64,000 nt of DNA from Chiridota heheva. Its lineage: Eukaryota; Echinodermata; Holothuroidea; Apodida; Chiridotidae. Shown one piece after another: positions 21,725 through 34,510 of the stretch. The DNA lies in contig JAIGNY010004520.1 of assembly GCA_020152595.1 (NCBI GenBank), positions 3,692,501 through 3,756,500 of the forward strand. The letters are read 5' to 3'. Numbering within the stretch: the first letter of the stretch is position 1; the number at the start of each line of letters is the position of its first letter. The notes beneath the pieces were generated by a model. The model did no database searches and was not told the DNA's origin. It worked only from the letters and a program-made list of their open reading frames with translations. The position numbers were made by a program, and so were the translations under genes.

Positions 21725-23610
21725 TCACACTTAAGTCCCACATGGCATCCTATGTCCCACATGGCATCCCACTCCATGTCCCACATGGTATCCCACCCCA
21801 TGTCCCACATGGCTTCCCACCCCATGTCCCACATGGCATCCCACCCCATGTCCCACATGGCATCCCACTCCATGTCCCACATGCCATCCCATGTCCCACA
21901 TGGAGTTCCACCATATCTCCCAAATGGCATCCCATCCCATGTCCCACATGACATCCCATGTCCCACATGGCATTCCATCATATGTCCCACAGGGCATCCC
22001 ATCCTATGACCCACATGGCATCCCACCCCATGTCCCACATGGCATCCCACCCCATGTCCCACATGACATCCTACCCCATGTCCCACACGACATCCCATCC
22101 CATGTCCCACATGACATTCCACCATATCTCCCACATGGCATCCCACCCCATGTCCCACATGGCATCCCACCCCATGTCCCGCATGGCATCCCACTCCATG
22201 TCCCACATGGCATCCCACCCCATGTCCCACATGGAATCCTACTCCATGTCCCACATGGCATCCTGCCCCATGTCCCACACGACATCCCATCCCATGTCCC
22301 ACATGGCATTCCACCATATCTCCCACATGGCATCCCACCCCATGTCCCACATGACATCCCATGTCCCACATGGCTTTCCATCATATGTCCCACAGGGCAT
22401 CCCATCTTATGACCCACATGGCATCCCACTCCATGTCCCACATGGCATCCCACCCCATGTCCCACATGGCATCCTACCCCATGTCCCACACGACAACCCA
22501 TCCCATGTCCCACATGGCATTCCACCATATCTCCCACATGGCATCCCACCCCATGTCCCACATGGCATTCCACCATATCTCCCACATGGCATCCCACCCC
22601 ATGTCCCACATGATATCCCATGTCCCACATGGTATTCCATCATATGTCCCACAGGGCATTCCACCATATCTCCCACATGGCATTCCACCACACAGTGTCT
22701 CACATGGCATATTCCATCATATGTCCCACATGGCATTCCACAATATGTACCACATGGCATCCCATGCTATGACCCACATGGATCCCATCCTACATGTGTG
22801 TCCCACATTAATCCACCCATATGTACCACATGACATCCCTCCCTATGTCCCACATGGCATCCCTCCCTGTGTCCTGCATCAGTGGCTTCCCACCTGATGT
22901 CCCACATGGCATCCCACCATATGTTCCACATGGTATCCCTTCCAATGTCCCAATGACATCCTACTTTATGTACCACATGGCATCCTACTTTATGTACCAC
23001 ATGGCATCACATCCCATGTTCCCATGGCTTCCTACCCTATGTCCCACATAGCCTCCTACCCTATGTCACATATGGCATCCTACCTTATGTCACACATGGC
23101 ATCCTACCTTATGTCACACATGGCATCACAAGCTATGTCACACTCTGTGTTACTCGTGGCATCCCACCATGTCCCACATGGCATTCTACCCTGTTCCACA
23201 TGACATCCCACCCCATGTCCCACATGACATCCCACCCCATGTTCCACATGACATCCCATAGGCTCCATAAGAAGTCTTATCCTAGCTATCACAGTCACTG
23301 ATTGAGCATACTATGTATGAAAGTGTCAGTTCATATAATAACTTATATGCAAATGACTTGTTGAAATGGGGTGGGACGCCATGTCCCACATGACATCCCA
23401 TATCATCCCATGTCCCACATGACATTTCCATCCCATGGCAATCCACCTATATCCTGCATGACATTCCACCACATATCCTACGTGGCATTCCACCCTGTTC
23501 CACATGGCATCCCACCCTATGTCCCGTATGGTATCCCACCCCATGTCCCACATGGCATCCCACATGTCATCCCACCCTATGTCTCACATGACGTCCCATA
23601 AGCTCCATAA
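21725..23610 (+). repeat. 24-bp minisatellite CATCCCACCCCATGTCCCACATGG
   Basis: About 1.9 kb of tandem units, most regular from 21750 to 22660. The 24-bp length keeps frames open on both strands and produces runs of MSHMASHP on the plus strand and GMPCGTWG or WDAMWDMG on the minus strand. The longest would be 291 residues, but there is no conserved start, no splice context and no domain. Each unit contains the dyad CCATGT-CCC-ACATGG. Units related in sequence, in reverse orientation, occur at 43.5-43.9 kb and 56.6-56.9 kb. The right portion (22660-23610) is more diverged. Confidence 0.9.
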
Positions 23611-23930
23611 GAAGTCTCATCTTAGCTATCATAGTCCCTGATTTAGCATACTATGTATTAAAGTGTCAGTTCATATAATAACTCATTTGCAAATGACTTG
23701 TTGAAGAAGAAAAAAAGTAGAGTCAACTAATTATGCCTGATATAGACCTTGGTGTATACAACATGGTAAATTTTATATCCTATGTCCCTCATGAGCCCCC
23801 ATCCATGTCCTACATGGCATCCCTCCCTATGTTTATATGCAATCACATCCTGTCACACTCCCTAACTAAGCATGCTAAATAAAAAAGTCTGGTCAGGTCA
23901 TATACTGTAGTAACTTTATGCAAATGAACA
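23255..23930 (+). repeat. Higher-order repeat joining the minisatellite to a unique block
   Basis: A block starting CTCCATAAGAAGTCT and ending CAAATGACTTGTTGAA is present at about 23263-23365 and again at 23603-23705, exactly 340 bp apart, each preceded by minisatellite units. A poorer third copy begins near 23860. Confidence 0.65.
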
Positions 23931-24667
23931 CAATAATAAAGGTGGAGTTTTAAAAATCATGCCTGATATATCTGTTTGGTGCCCAAATATTTGGAAGAAT
24001 TTTAAGGATTTCGAATCTCAAGTGCTACAAGAGAGACTTGAGGATCTCTGAAGAATATTGAAAAAATATATCATTTTACAGTTATATTCTAAGAAAATAT
24101 CAGATGTATTGTAGACTTTTTAAGGAATCCTATCTTAAGTACCTCTGAAAAACTTTAACATTTTATAAGAAAATTCTGAGGAATTCTCAAAAAACTTTAA
24201 CATTTCTGAGGAAATCTTAGGACAAATCTGTGGACGGCCGGACGTAATCGCCATTACATAGGTTCGCATAAATGCTTCGCATGCGAACCAAAAAATCAAA
24301 AACTACTCACCAAAGATCCTGATCTGTACCACCAACTCTGAAATAAAATTGAAAGAAATTTGTAACGATTTTGGATTATGTTATTATATAAAATGTCATA
24401 CACTACTGACCTGAAAAGCATATATGGACACCTCTCTTCTTTGTGTGCATTAGAGAGCGGAGGGAGGGGGTTGATTTTTTTAATTGAGGCACGATAAATT
24501 TGTAACATGATGGTTGATTTTGGCATGAAAATTCTGAACTTTTTCTTAATTATGCTAGAAACCTTTTCACTTTCATGCTAGAAACCTTTTCACTTAAAAT
24601 GCTCTCCAAATTTTGAAGTAGACCATATCACTGCCTTTTACAAAATTTATGTTTCCTTATAATCTGT
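23931..24667. other. Interval with no recognisable gene
   Basis: AT-rich sequence with weakly repeated GAGGAA(A)TCT and AAAACTTTAACATTT phrases around 24000-24220. An imperfect duplication TGCTAGAAACCTTTTCACTT lies near 24552 and 24577. Confidence 0.4.
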
Positions 24668-25242
24668 GAGTGAAGCATTGGCGTAGGCAGGTTTTTTGTT
24701 TGGGGGGGGCTACTCATTGGTATGAATTTTGACCCGTGACAGTATCTAAGCGGAGCGCCACCATGGTTGGCACGTAGCGTTCAGAGAAAATTTTCCAATA
24801 AATGCTGCAGATTGCCGGAAATAGCACTTCCCAGGCCAAAAACTTGCAAATTTGAGGCTGTTTTTCTTTGATTGTTCACAATTTTGCCAGAATTTTGCTG
24901 TACAATTTGCCGGAATTCTTGGTTGCCAAAAAAATTGGGGGAACTGTGCCACCTGCCCCGCCACATACTTGCCAAGTACAATTTATTCAAACTCTATTGC
25001 GTGAGCGATAGGGGCAGTTGGGGTTGATGCCTCCCGAGTTTTTATGGGGGAAGGGGGTGGTACATGTCAAAAGAAGATATTTGTAAAGCAAACAGAAGAT
25101 CATTGATCACACTTGCACACCTGGCCAATATTTTGACTCCAGAATATTGAAAAATGAGGGGTCAGTGAGGTGGCATTGTACTTACTTGTTACTTGAGTCG
25201 AAAGGTTGGAAGTAAGATTTGACAATCAAACTTACCAAATCA

Positions 25243-27090
25243 TAATTTTAGATTCAACCAAGCCGCTGATGTTATGGCAAATCTGTCGATGACTGATTCC
25301 ACGTCTGGGCAATGGGCCCTATATATTTGTAATAGAATAAGTGCCTCTAGTCGGGCTTCCGTCATTGTTGACCGAATAGCTGTAAGGGTTCTTTTCATTT
25401 TTGAAAAGACTCTCTCGGCCTGTGCAGAAGTCACTGGCAAAGTTGCCAGCAACTGGAGCAACAGTGATATGTTAGGAAACATTTCAGAGCAATGATCCAG
25501 GGCACAGACGGATGAAGATGGTCGGGACTTGACAGGAACATTTTCTCATTTCTTCCTCCATAACATGTATTCGCCCTTAACAATCATGAAAGGATCTCTG
25601 ATCAAACTTGCATACACCTCAATAGCAGGAGTTAAATCATTCCACTGCTTCTCACCGTCAGCTTGTTTGGCGAATTCCATACAATTTGGTACAATGTAGT
25701 TAAGTTTCATAATCTGTTGTTGATGTGGTCCAAATCTGTGCTTGAGGTCTCCAATAATGGAGTCTATGGCTGGATAAAAAAAGTTGTTGTTGATGTGGTC
25801 CAAATCTGTGCTTGAGGTCTCCAATAATGGAGTCTATGGCTGGATAAAAAATGTTGACTCTGTAATAGCCTTCGGTGGTGTTGTCTGATGTTTGAGCATT
25901 TGGTCGGTATGAGCTTCTAGCTGCAATGCGTGGTTTTCGCAGTTCCACCTCTATCACATCTTGTGCGACTGATTCTGCCTTTTGATACAGGTCATGGAAA
26001 TCCCCGTCACTTCGCAATTCTTTGAGAACAGACTGGAGACGGTTTACTAAGGCTAATGCTTGGGATAAATCTCCCCCCACTGTTTGTAAGACTCAGGAAA
26101 CTGGTAGCATCAATTCTGACAGTTTCTCCAAAATGACTGAAGCAACTGCAAATTCTGAGTTGCACACCAATTTTTCAAGGCTTTCTGCTTTGTTTCTGTC
26201 GCAAGGTGATGCCCAGCATTTGATTTCCGATAAGGCATCTAGTGTATATTTCAAAAGTTGCATAAATGTTACAACTGCTGTGTGTCGTTCCACAGAACGT
26301 GTTTCGCACAATGTAATCAGGTGCTTCTTGGTCATGGAAATACCAGAGTCACTTTCTATGAGGCTCTTCAACAGATCCGTTTTGTTTGCACTTGCTCGAA
26401 AAGTCGATGAAATTTCTCGCACAACATTGCGGAAGCACTCAAATTTAGGCAGTGCATGGCGCAATGAAAATAAAAGGCCAATGGAGCTGCCTTTTTTATT
26501 GTTGCTGAAGCACCAACCCGTTCACTGGCCATGGCTCCTGCCCCATCATAGCCTTGTTCCACACAAAGAGACAGATTCAAACCGAGCTCACAAAACTTTC
26601 TTAGCAACGTTTCTCCAATAGCTTTGCCACTCAACTTGGTTTCATTATGCTCAATTTCATCAGGATTATTAGATTTGATGTCAGAAATCAAGTCCAATAC
26701 CATAACCGTGTCCTCATGCAATCTCCAAACTCCAGAATTGCTAGGTGAAACATATCTTATAACAATTGCCAGTTGTTCCCTTTTTTGGCGATCCATTGTT
26801 TCATCAGCTATGATAGACCAGAACTGTGCTTTTTTCATGTTAGCAACAACACTTTCCCTAATCATGTCACCAGCAATGCAAATAGGCTCATTATGAATCA
26901 AGGATGATAGGTAGGTTGCATTAGCATGGGAAGTTTTTATATGGGCCTTTAAAAGTAAATCCCTACTACGAAGTCGAAAACAAAGTAACCCTAAAATTTT
27001 CGTCATTTTCTGTTCCCGCCATCCTATTTTTCTGGACTGTGAACATATATAAAAAATGTGTGTTTGCTTCACCCACACCGACGATGACAA
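25243..27090 (-). pseudogene. hAT transposase (DUF4371 / ZMYM-like type), broken
   Basis: The 5' part (27090-26368) shows HIKTSHANATYLS, CIAGDMIRESVVANM, FWSIIADETMD and CVEQGYDGAGAMA followed by CAMHCLNLSAS, the conserved blocks of DUF4371-type hAT transposases; IIADETMD carries a catalytic acidic position. The middle part (26464-25546) continues in other frames. The 3' part (25482-25243) is the hAT C-terminal dimerisation region, with LPVTSAQAERVFSKMK and TEARLEALILLQI. At least three frame changes separate these pieces. One is caused by a 70-bp direct duplication around 25717-25856. A BED finger was not seen. Sequence between 27091 and 27678 is the non-coding 5' arm of the element. Confidence 0.88.
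25717..25856. repeat. 70-bp direct duplication inside the transposase
   Basis: The phrase TGATGTGGTCCAAATCTGTG begins at 25721 and again at 25791; both copies run through GGTCTCCAATAATGG and CTATGGCTGG with almost no difference. Seventy is not a multiple of three, so the event shifts the reading frame. Confidence 0.85.
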
Positions 27091-28050
27091 ATAGCTTTAT
27101 AAAACTCGGGGAACTAAGCCTATATTAAAGACGATAGAAGAACAACAAATGGTCACTTAGGTTTACATATCATTAATATATTTACTGGACTGGGCATACA
27201 TTACCTTCATCCGTGTTTTCCCTTTTCCTTTTTGAAAAACCATAGGCGATAAGTGACATTTTCAAAATTCAAGTTCAACTGAACTTAATTACCGCCTTCA
27301 GAGTTTAGACAAATTGATTTCTATTTGTGGAAAGTTTTGAGCAAAATAATGGGGCACTTGTAGTACTTTGTTATCGCAAAGCAGTAGCAGAATGGCGCCA
27401 TCTTCAATCGTCATCGCGTAAGAACAGGCTTGGCAAGTTCACGGCTCTTGACAAATTAAAAATTGCATCAAAATTTCATTTAAAAATTTGAATTATTTTT
27501 TGTTTTGTTTTACAGGGATACAACGAATTTACATTACAGGGAATGCAGGGAGATTCGCATTTCATGTATGCGCATCTGTATGATACATAAGCATATAGGT
27601 GTAATTTAAATTTTGTAAATATGGGATTGGGGGGAGCCATGACCCCCGTGGCCCCCCCCCCCTCTGGCTACGCCAGTGGAGTGAAGTACTGTGACCAGCC
27701 ACTCCAAAGATTTCTCATGAGACTCAGTTGAACTTGAGAGGTACCTCAGTTTGTGACCCTTGATCTAAAGGGGTCAAATTGAAGGGAGAGAGAGACAAAC
27801 ACTAGATCAAATGAAAAATACAACAGAATTTTGATAACAACTCAGCATGGTTACCTAGGAGCATGAAGATATTCAGGAGAAACTTACCAGGAAAATTAAA
27901 ATGATTAAACTTATGGAAAGGTTGACTGCCAGCAAGTAATAGCTTCCATCTCTGGAGCCCTCCATGAAGCAAAACAGAATAGCAAGCTGTTGACAAAGGA
28001 AGTAGCTAATCCATTATCTTCATTGAAACTTTACAGCTCTTTACAAGTTG

Positions 28051-28556
28051 TTAAAGGATTAAATAGTTCAGTGGTCAAGCATGCCCATCTTATATGAAAG
28101 AGGACTTCAAAAGAAACAAAATGGTGAAGAAAGCATTTAAAAATCTCATTCTGTTAAAGGATTAGTTCAGTGGTCAAGCATGCCTATCTTATATGAAAGA
28201 GGACTTCAAAAGAAACGAAATGGTGAAGAAAGCATTTAAAAATCTCATTCTGTTAAAGGATTAGTTCAGTGGTCAAGCATGCCTATCTTATATGAAAGAG
28301 GACTTCAAAAGAAACAAAATGGTGAAGAAAGCATTCAAAAATCTTATTCTGTTAAAGGATTAGTTCATTGGTCAAAAGCATGTCCATCTCATATAAAGAG
28401 GATTTCAAAAGAAACAAAATGGTGAAGAAAACATTCAAAAATCTTATTCCATAAAAGGATTAGTTCAGTGGTCAAGCTTGTCCATCTCATATGAAAGAGG
28501 ACTTCAAAAGAAACAAAATGGTGAAGAAAACATTCAAAAATCTTATTCTGTTCAGG
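28051..28556 (+). repeat. Five ~100-bp tandem copies of a MITE terminus
   Basis: Units start at 28051, 28154, 28253, 28352 and 28452 with TTAAAGGATTAGTTCAGTGG or close to it and run through TCAAGCATG, ATATGAAAGAGGACTTC, AAACAAAATGGTGAAG and AAAAATCTTATTC. This is the same sequence as the ends of the MITE family at 53.3, 55.9, 56.4 and 58.4 kb; only the last unit continues into a MITE body. 27687-28050 shows nothing recognisable. Confidence 0.85.
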
Positions 28557-28960
28557 AGATATTCAAGTTTAAAGTTTGGTATCTTTTGTATAGAAATGAC
28601 TGAAATCAGACTAGTTGTGATGTAATAGCCTCAGATTCCTCAAAGTCTTTATATATTCTATCATATTTTTCTGCAATTTTGTGGCTTAACAACCATTGGA
28701 TACAGTATGTGAGGAAACTTGTAAAAGTAAAAGTAATTTTTTTCAAAATTCATTAACAATTGTTAAGAATGTGAGGATGGAAGGCACCAACCTTTTTTAG
28801 TAGACTTAGTACACCAGTCATTTCTACACAGATAAGACAGAATTTTAAATTGTAATATACTCCTTAATGGAAAAAGCGTTTTGAATGCTTCCTTCACCAT
28901 TTTGTATGTTTTAATCCTCTATCACATAAGTTTGTTTGACCCCTGAACTAATCCTCTAAA
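28452..28960. mobile_element. Long-TIR MITE, copy A
   Basis: Starts AAAGGATTAGTTCAGTGGTC and ends, in inverse orientation, with TTGACCCCTGAACTAATCCT. The inverted ends extend inward by about 100 bp (GAAAGAGGACTTCAAAAG, AAATGGTGAAG and their reverse). No coding capacity. Confidence 0.7.
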
Positions 28961-30289
28961 GAGGAAATCTCGTGTCAACAAAATTGCTTGACATGGGCCA
29001 GTAAATCTGATAACAAACTTGTGATGTCATTTCTGGAGCTGTTATTCATTGGTCTGTCAGTATTTGAGGAAATATTCGACCATTTAAAGATGTTGCATTT
29101 CCATGTAAACATGAAAACTGGCCTTCAAGTTTAATAGTTCATTTATGTCCATTACAAAGATTCATAAAATTCTTCCTCCATGAACTTGACTGGGTACCCT
29201 CCCAGTTAAGTTCATTAAGCTAATCTCGAGCTGCTGCCAGAGAATATGACAGGTCATTGTAAGGCACATTGAGTACGCATAGAACATAACAAAATGCTAT
29301 ATACGAATGCAGTGTTATAAAGATATTTAAGACGTACTGATACAGGAACAAATTCTAAAAGCCTTCATGGATTTGAACAAAATGTTGTTAAAGGTTAAAT
29401 ATGCCTTATCACTGATGATATTCAAGTACAAACACTGTATTTTGAATGTTTTCTCCTCGGTCCCCAGCCAGCGTTAACATTACTGTGCACAACTGTGGGA
29501 TTCCTGCATATATTATCTAATTACTGCTCAAAAATAATTAAAGGGGAAGGGGTGAATTCCAGCAGCAAAAAAAAAATTGGGCAAAAAATGCCAAATTTGG
29601 CATTTTTCAGCCGAATTTGTTGGTATTTAAAAAAAAAGAAATCCATCTCCTTTTTTTTAAAATATCCCAACAAATTACACAAGGGGGAAAATCCCACAAC
29701 TCCCCCAAATGTTGAATCTTAGTGTGAACACTGTCCACACCAAGATGTGAACAGTGTTTTAAATTCTTGACATCCCTTGTACCACAGAAAGTACATTAAA
29801 ACTGGAATTTTCTTCAAAAGTTTGCATAAATTGTTGCCCCAATACATATGACAAATTGCAAAATTGCAAACTGCTGGAGGCCAGACAGCTGTTTATTAAC
29901 TACTAACCATAAATATAACCTAAAAAAAACCTGATTTTTTCCTTTCACATTCTGCACAAATGTGTTCTTTCTCTCATTAGGACAATTAGCAGGTCCCCCT
30001 TCAATGCTGTACCCCAAATCTCACAAGTTCTGGCCCCTTGAATCCCCAGTTGAATACATGAAGGCTGTGTAACATATGATTACTAGTACTCACCCCTATC
30101 ATTCCAATTGTTACAATTCCATAAACATATCCAAATGATTTCTGAAAAGATGAATTTCAGAGAAAACATTGAAAAAGATCAAGAATGATGAACAGTACTT
30201 ATCAGTGTTCACATTAAGGTGCACAATTGCATATCACGACGACGAATGAACACACAATTACAATGACGGTGTTGTCGCCTGCGTATTTG
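28961..30289. other. Interval with no recognisable gene
   Basis: AT-rich with A- and T-runs at 29560-29680. The open frame at 29495-29722 consists largely of lysine and asparagine from A-runs and is not supported as a gene. Confidence 0.4.
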
Positions 30290-30509
30290 ATTATAATAGC
30301 AACAATGCTATCACGAGACACTTAAAACGACCGGACGAGAACACAGGTACAACGTACAGACAGACATAACATCGACAACCAAGTCTGTCCACAGCTTTTG
30401 ATAACCAGCTGTGGTGCACTGGCGTGTCTACCCAACCCAGGCTTGAACCCAAGGCCTCGTGGTCTGTAGACATGTATGATAACCGCTACACCACAGTAGG
30501 TAGACATTG
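30290..30509 (-). mobile_element. tRNA-derived SINE, minus strand
   Basis: On the minus strand a tRNA-like head contains a GTGTAGCGGTTATCA A-box-like sequence and a GGGTTCAAGCC B box about 45 bp on, the promoter arrangement of RNA polymerase III. About 150 bp of unrelated body follow. It is interrupted or bounded on its 5' side by the foldback element that starts at 30510. Confidence 0.5.
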
Positions 30510-30950
30510 CAGGCCTCCCAGTGACTATTTTTTAAAATAAAGGTTTTTTTAAAGGTTGGAAAAGTTGAAATAAAGGTTTTTTAAGATTTTGGATTTAAAT
30601 AAAAAGGTTTAAAAAGGTTAACTCATGGAATAAATTTTCATACAATGAGCATATTCTGGGGCAAAAGGCAGTTGGTGGCGCCAAAAGTCCATTACTTACG
30701 TGAAGTTGGAAATTTTATTTTGGTCCTGCTACTTTTTAAATGTGTGTTAAGAACAGATATGCTATCAAATGGATATGTATACTTACTAATGAAGCTAAAA
30801 CCTTGGCACTCGAATCATTTACCTTACTTAACTTTGAAAATAAAGGTTTTTAAAGGTTTTAAAGGTTATTTTGAAAAGAATAAAGGTTCAATTTGTCAAT
30901 AAAGGTTTTTAAAGGTTTTAAAGGTTTTTAAAGGTTTACTGGGAGGCCTG
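30510..30950. mobile_element. 441-bp foldback element with 6-bp target duplication
   Basis: Both ends read CAGGCCTCCCAGT inward (13 bp, perfect). ACATTG flanks it on each side (30504-30509 and 30951-30956). The subterminal regions are simple AAAGGTTTTTAAAGG repeats that are also inverted. No transposase. The 6-bp duplication is shorter than that of hAT, so the superfamily is left open. Confidence 0.75.
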
Positions 30951-33810
30951 ACATTGCATATCACCAAATTCCTAATCAAAAAACACTGAAGGGAGGGTAA
31001 ATTTCCCCCACCCCCTCCCCAAAAAAATAGCCCCCCAAAAAAAAAAAAAAAAAAAGTTTTTTTGTTTTGTTTTGTTTGTTAAAAAAAAAAAAAAAAGAAT
31101 CTTCCCCCTTTAAAAAAAAAAATCCTCCCTCCAATATACATAAAGGGGAACCCCACCCCCCTCCCCAAATATAACAAAAAACAAAACAAATTGAACTCTA
31201 GTGTGAACACTGGTACTTTACAGCATTTGCCCATTAAGTGAAAAGTCAACAGTGGGGCAAAAAATAAATAATCCCGCAAAAATACAAAAAAATCATCATA
31301 CAAAATACATGTATACAAACTTGTCTATGCTTATATTTGCTATGATTAATGACACCCAGGAGATACAATTACACTCTGTCTTCAAAGATGGGGAACTAAG
31401 ATAATGTTCAGTCCTAGATGTTAATGGATAATTTTCCTTCAATTTCAATATAGTGATAACATTTGATCACATTGACTTTGGTTTCAACTTAGCCATTATA
31501 GAAAATATAATGCCATATCTTTCTGCAATGTGAGATTACCGTATTCAACGTAATAAGCACCTAGGGCAGTTACAAAAATATATTTTCTACTGCCTAATTT
31601 TCTTCCTTGACAGTACCCACACTCCCTGCCGCCGAGATCCATTGCAGACTCGGAGAATTCTTGTACACATGGGCCCCTTTTAATAAGCCATGCAATTGAT
31701 TACAAAGCTGCACTTACAAATTTAATTTTTTTGAAAATGTCCCTATGTACAATTTTGAAAAGCAAACATAAAATTAAATTAAACCTAATACTAAAGAAAG
31801 GTAAACAACATTTATTTATTGGTGTTGGGATGTAACCCTGCAGTGGAAGAAAATGTGGTAGCTGCTTATTTACAGTTTTTTCATGAATCGTTAGTTAAAA
31901 AGCTATCGAACAATAGACAGTCGGTGAAAGTCAACATGCGTATAGTATTAAATCGAATACTGCACACTCTACTGACAAACATTTTCAAAATAGCAGTTGC
32001 CATTTTACTCTGGTCCATGAGACAGGTCCCAAATTTTGGCAAATCGGTACCGAAATGCCTACCAGACGAAACCTAATTTTCATATATGAAAAAACTGAAT
32101 TTCTGAAAATGCTCCCTGGACATCGATATTGTACAGCTTTCTTACAGTAATTTGATGATTTCCAAGATGGCCAAGATTTATTCCGTAATTTAGATGTTGT
32201 TTACGTACAAATTGTTTATCATTTCATTTGTAACTTAGTCTCAAAGATACATTGTTCGAAAGATACTTTGTTCGAAAGATACTTATAAAGTTTCAAGATG
32301 CTATTGAAATCAAAATCATAGCTCCTGAGTACTTTTGTCAGTTTTGAGAGGGTTTTCATTTCATGATTATGTTATTTGTTGCTGTCTGAGTGGTTTTCAA
32401 CATTACAAGTGTATTATGCTTTGTCTCACTCAGTATGCATGTATTGCTTTGCATGTAGTACCTACTGAATGAGGTGTTTATCTCACTAACGGTAGTATGG
32501 GGACTGCTCGGCCCAGGCCTAGTTATTGTCACAACCCACATACCTGTATGTTATGACTGGGACATTTGTTTTGTGTATATATGGTTCTTGCACATATTGT
32601 GTTTCCGACTAGAATCAAACTTAATCAACCGATATTTTCCTTAATGCGATAAAGTTGCGTTCTTTCCGCACAGTGTGATGGGTTTTCACCTATTCTATGA
32701 GTTAGCAGTGGAACAGTTTTTAATCAGCAACTTTTACTGGGAGAATTTTAGTTGGGTATTTTCCATCAGTAATTTGTTGTTCACCATGTTTTAAAACTTT
32801 GCTCAAGTGTCACTCCTGCACATTTGTACTCAGGGCTTCTTCATTTTACTAACAGGTGAAAAAAATGTATGTGTATCTAACAGTATGTGTCGTCTTTAAA
32901 ATTAGCAAATAATTTTTAAACCTTTTTCTGTTTTAGAGCTTTTTTAACAAAAGTGAACGATAAGTAGTTGCATTTCTTTGCATATAATTCAAATTATTCT
33001 TCTACTTGTATAATTTCCATGATCTGACAAAAATCTAAACTGGACCCTGCATAGAAACTGCAAATGCCATTGCAATTATTATCAAGTGGTAGTCACATGA
33101 CTATCATTTTTGAAGTTTGACATACTCAGTACAAACTTAACATTGTAGAGTGCGAAGAACGGACAGAGAAAGTGTGCCAAGAATCATCTGATTTTGGGAT
33201 TAAAGGAATATATTTTCACACTTTTTAGTTGAAGAAAACATAAAAAAGAAGTTAGAGAATTGTTTGAGTGTAAAGCTGGACATGCAAAAGACAGATAAAT
33301 TGAAAGAAGAGTTCATGTCGGAAAACATAGCGGAGCATCGTAAGTCAGTTAGAATGAAATGTATCACATAGCTGGCAGCTGCATAGTAGTTGAATAACTC
33401 CATCAGGCCGTAAATCAGAAACAACAACATTCAGTAAATGTCAGCCAACAAGAAAAAAACAGATCAGTGGGGAAATAAAAGGCCTGGAACGGGTTAGCCA
33501 ATATGACAAATAACTAGGCTAGGCTTATGCCAAACCGATTGCCGTATTTTTCGTACACCACAGATATATGCAAGCATACTGCCCATCTTTCCAGTATGAG
33601 TAGGAAAGTCAATTTGTCAATTGTCATGGCAATGTGAATTACTGTAGCACCTGAGCCTTCTTAGTACTCCCGTGTCCATAGTACCGTCGGACTAATGCCA
33701 GCCATGTTAGTATGGCTGCCGTTGGTGATGGCTGGTCGTCCGAGGCTGTTGTCTGTCTTCGTATGGCAATCTAATGTCAAACTGTACTGAGGGATGTGTA
33801 TAATAACTAA
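30951..33810. other. Long interval with no recognisable gene
   Basis: Contains A- and T-runs at 31020-31130 and a short direct repeat TTCGAAAGATACTT near 32254-32285. Nothing coding is supported; the frames of 60-85 codons at 31819-32076 and 33200-33430 have no motif. Confidence 0.4.
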
Positions 33811-33814
33811 GCCA

Positions 33815-34510
<696 letters not shown>

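Larger units (their letters stand above)
24676..27678 (-). mobile_element. Complete hAT transposon, 3003 bp, with 8-bp target duplication
   Basis: The left end is CATTGGCGTAGGCAG and the right end, read on the minus strand, CACTGGCGTAGCCAG: inverted repeats with two mismatches in 15. The 8 bp immediately outside are GAGTGAAG at 24668-24675 and GAGTGAAG at 27679-27686, a perfect duplication of the size hAT elements make. The element carries one transposase gene on the minus strand, now broken. It is whole from end to end but cannot move itself unless a transposase is supplied from elsewhere. Confidence 0.93.

Noticed and set aside
21709-22833. Long open frames of 173-291 codons on both strands across the CATCCCACCCCATGTCCCACATGG array.
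   Set aside because: A 24-bp unit without stops keeps several frames open automatically; no domain, start context or splice structure.
28051-28556. A CRISPR-like array of five regularly spaced units.
   Set aside because: The units are tandem and nearly identical throughout, with no unique spacers; they are MITE ends in a eukaryotic genome.
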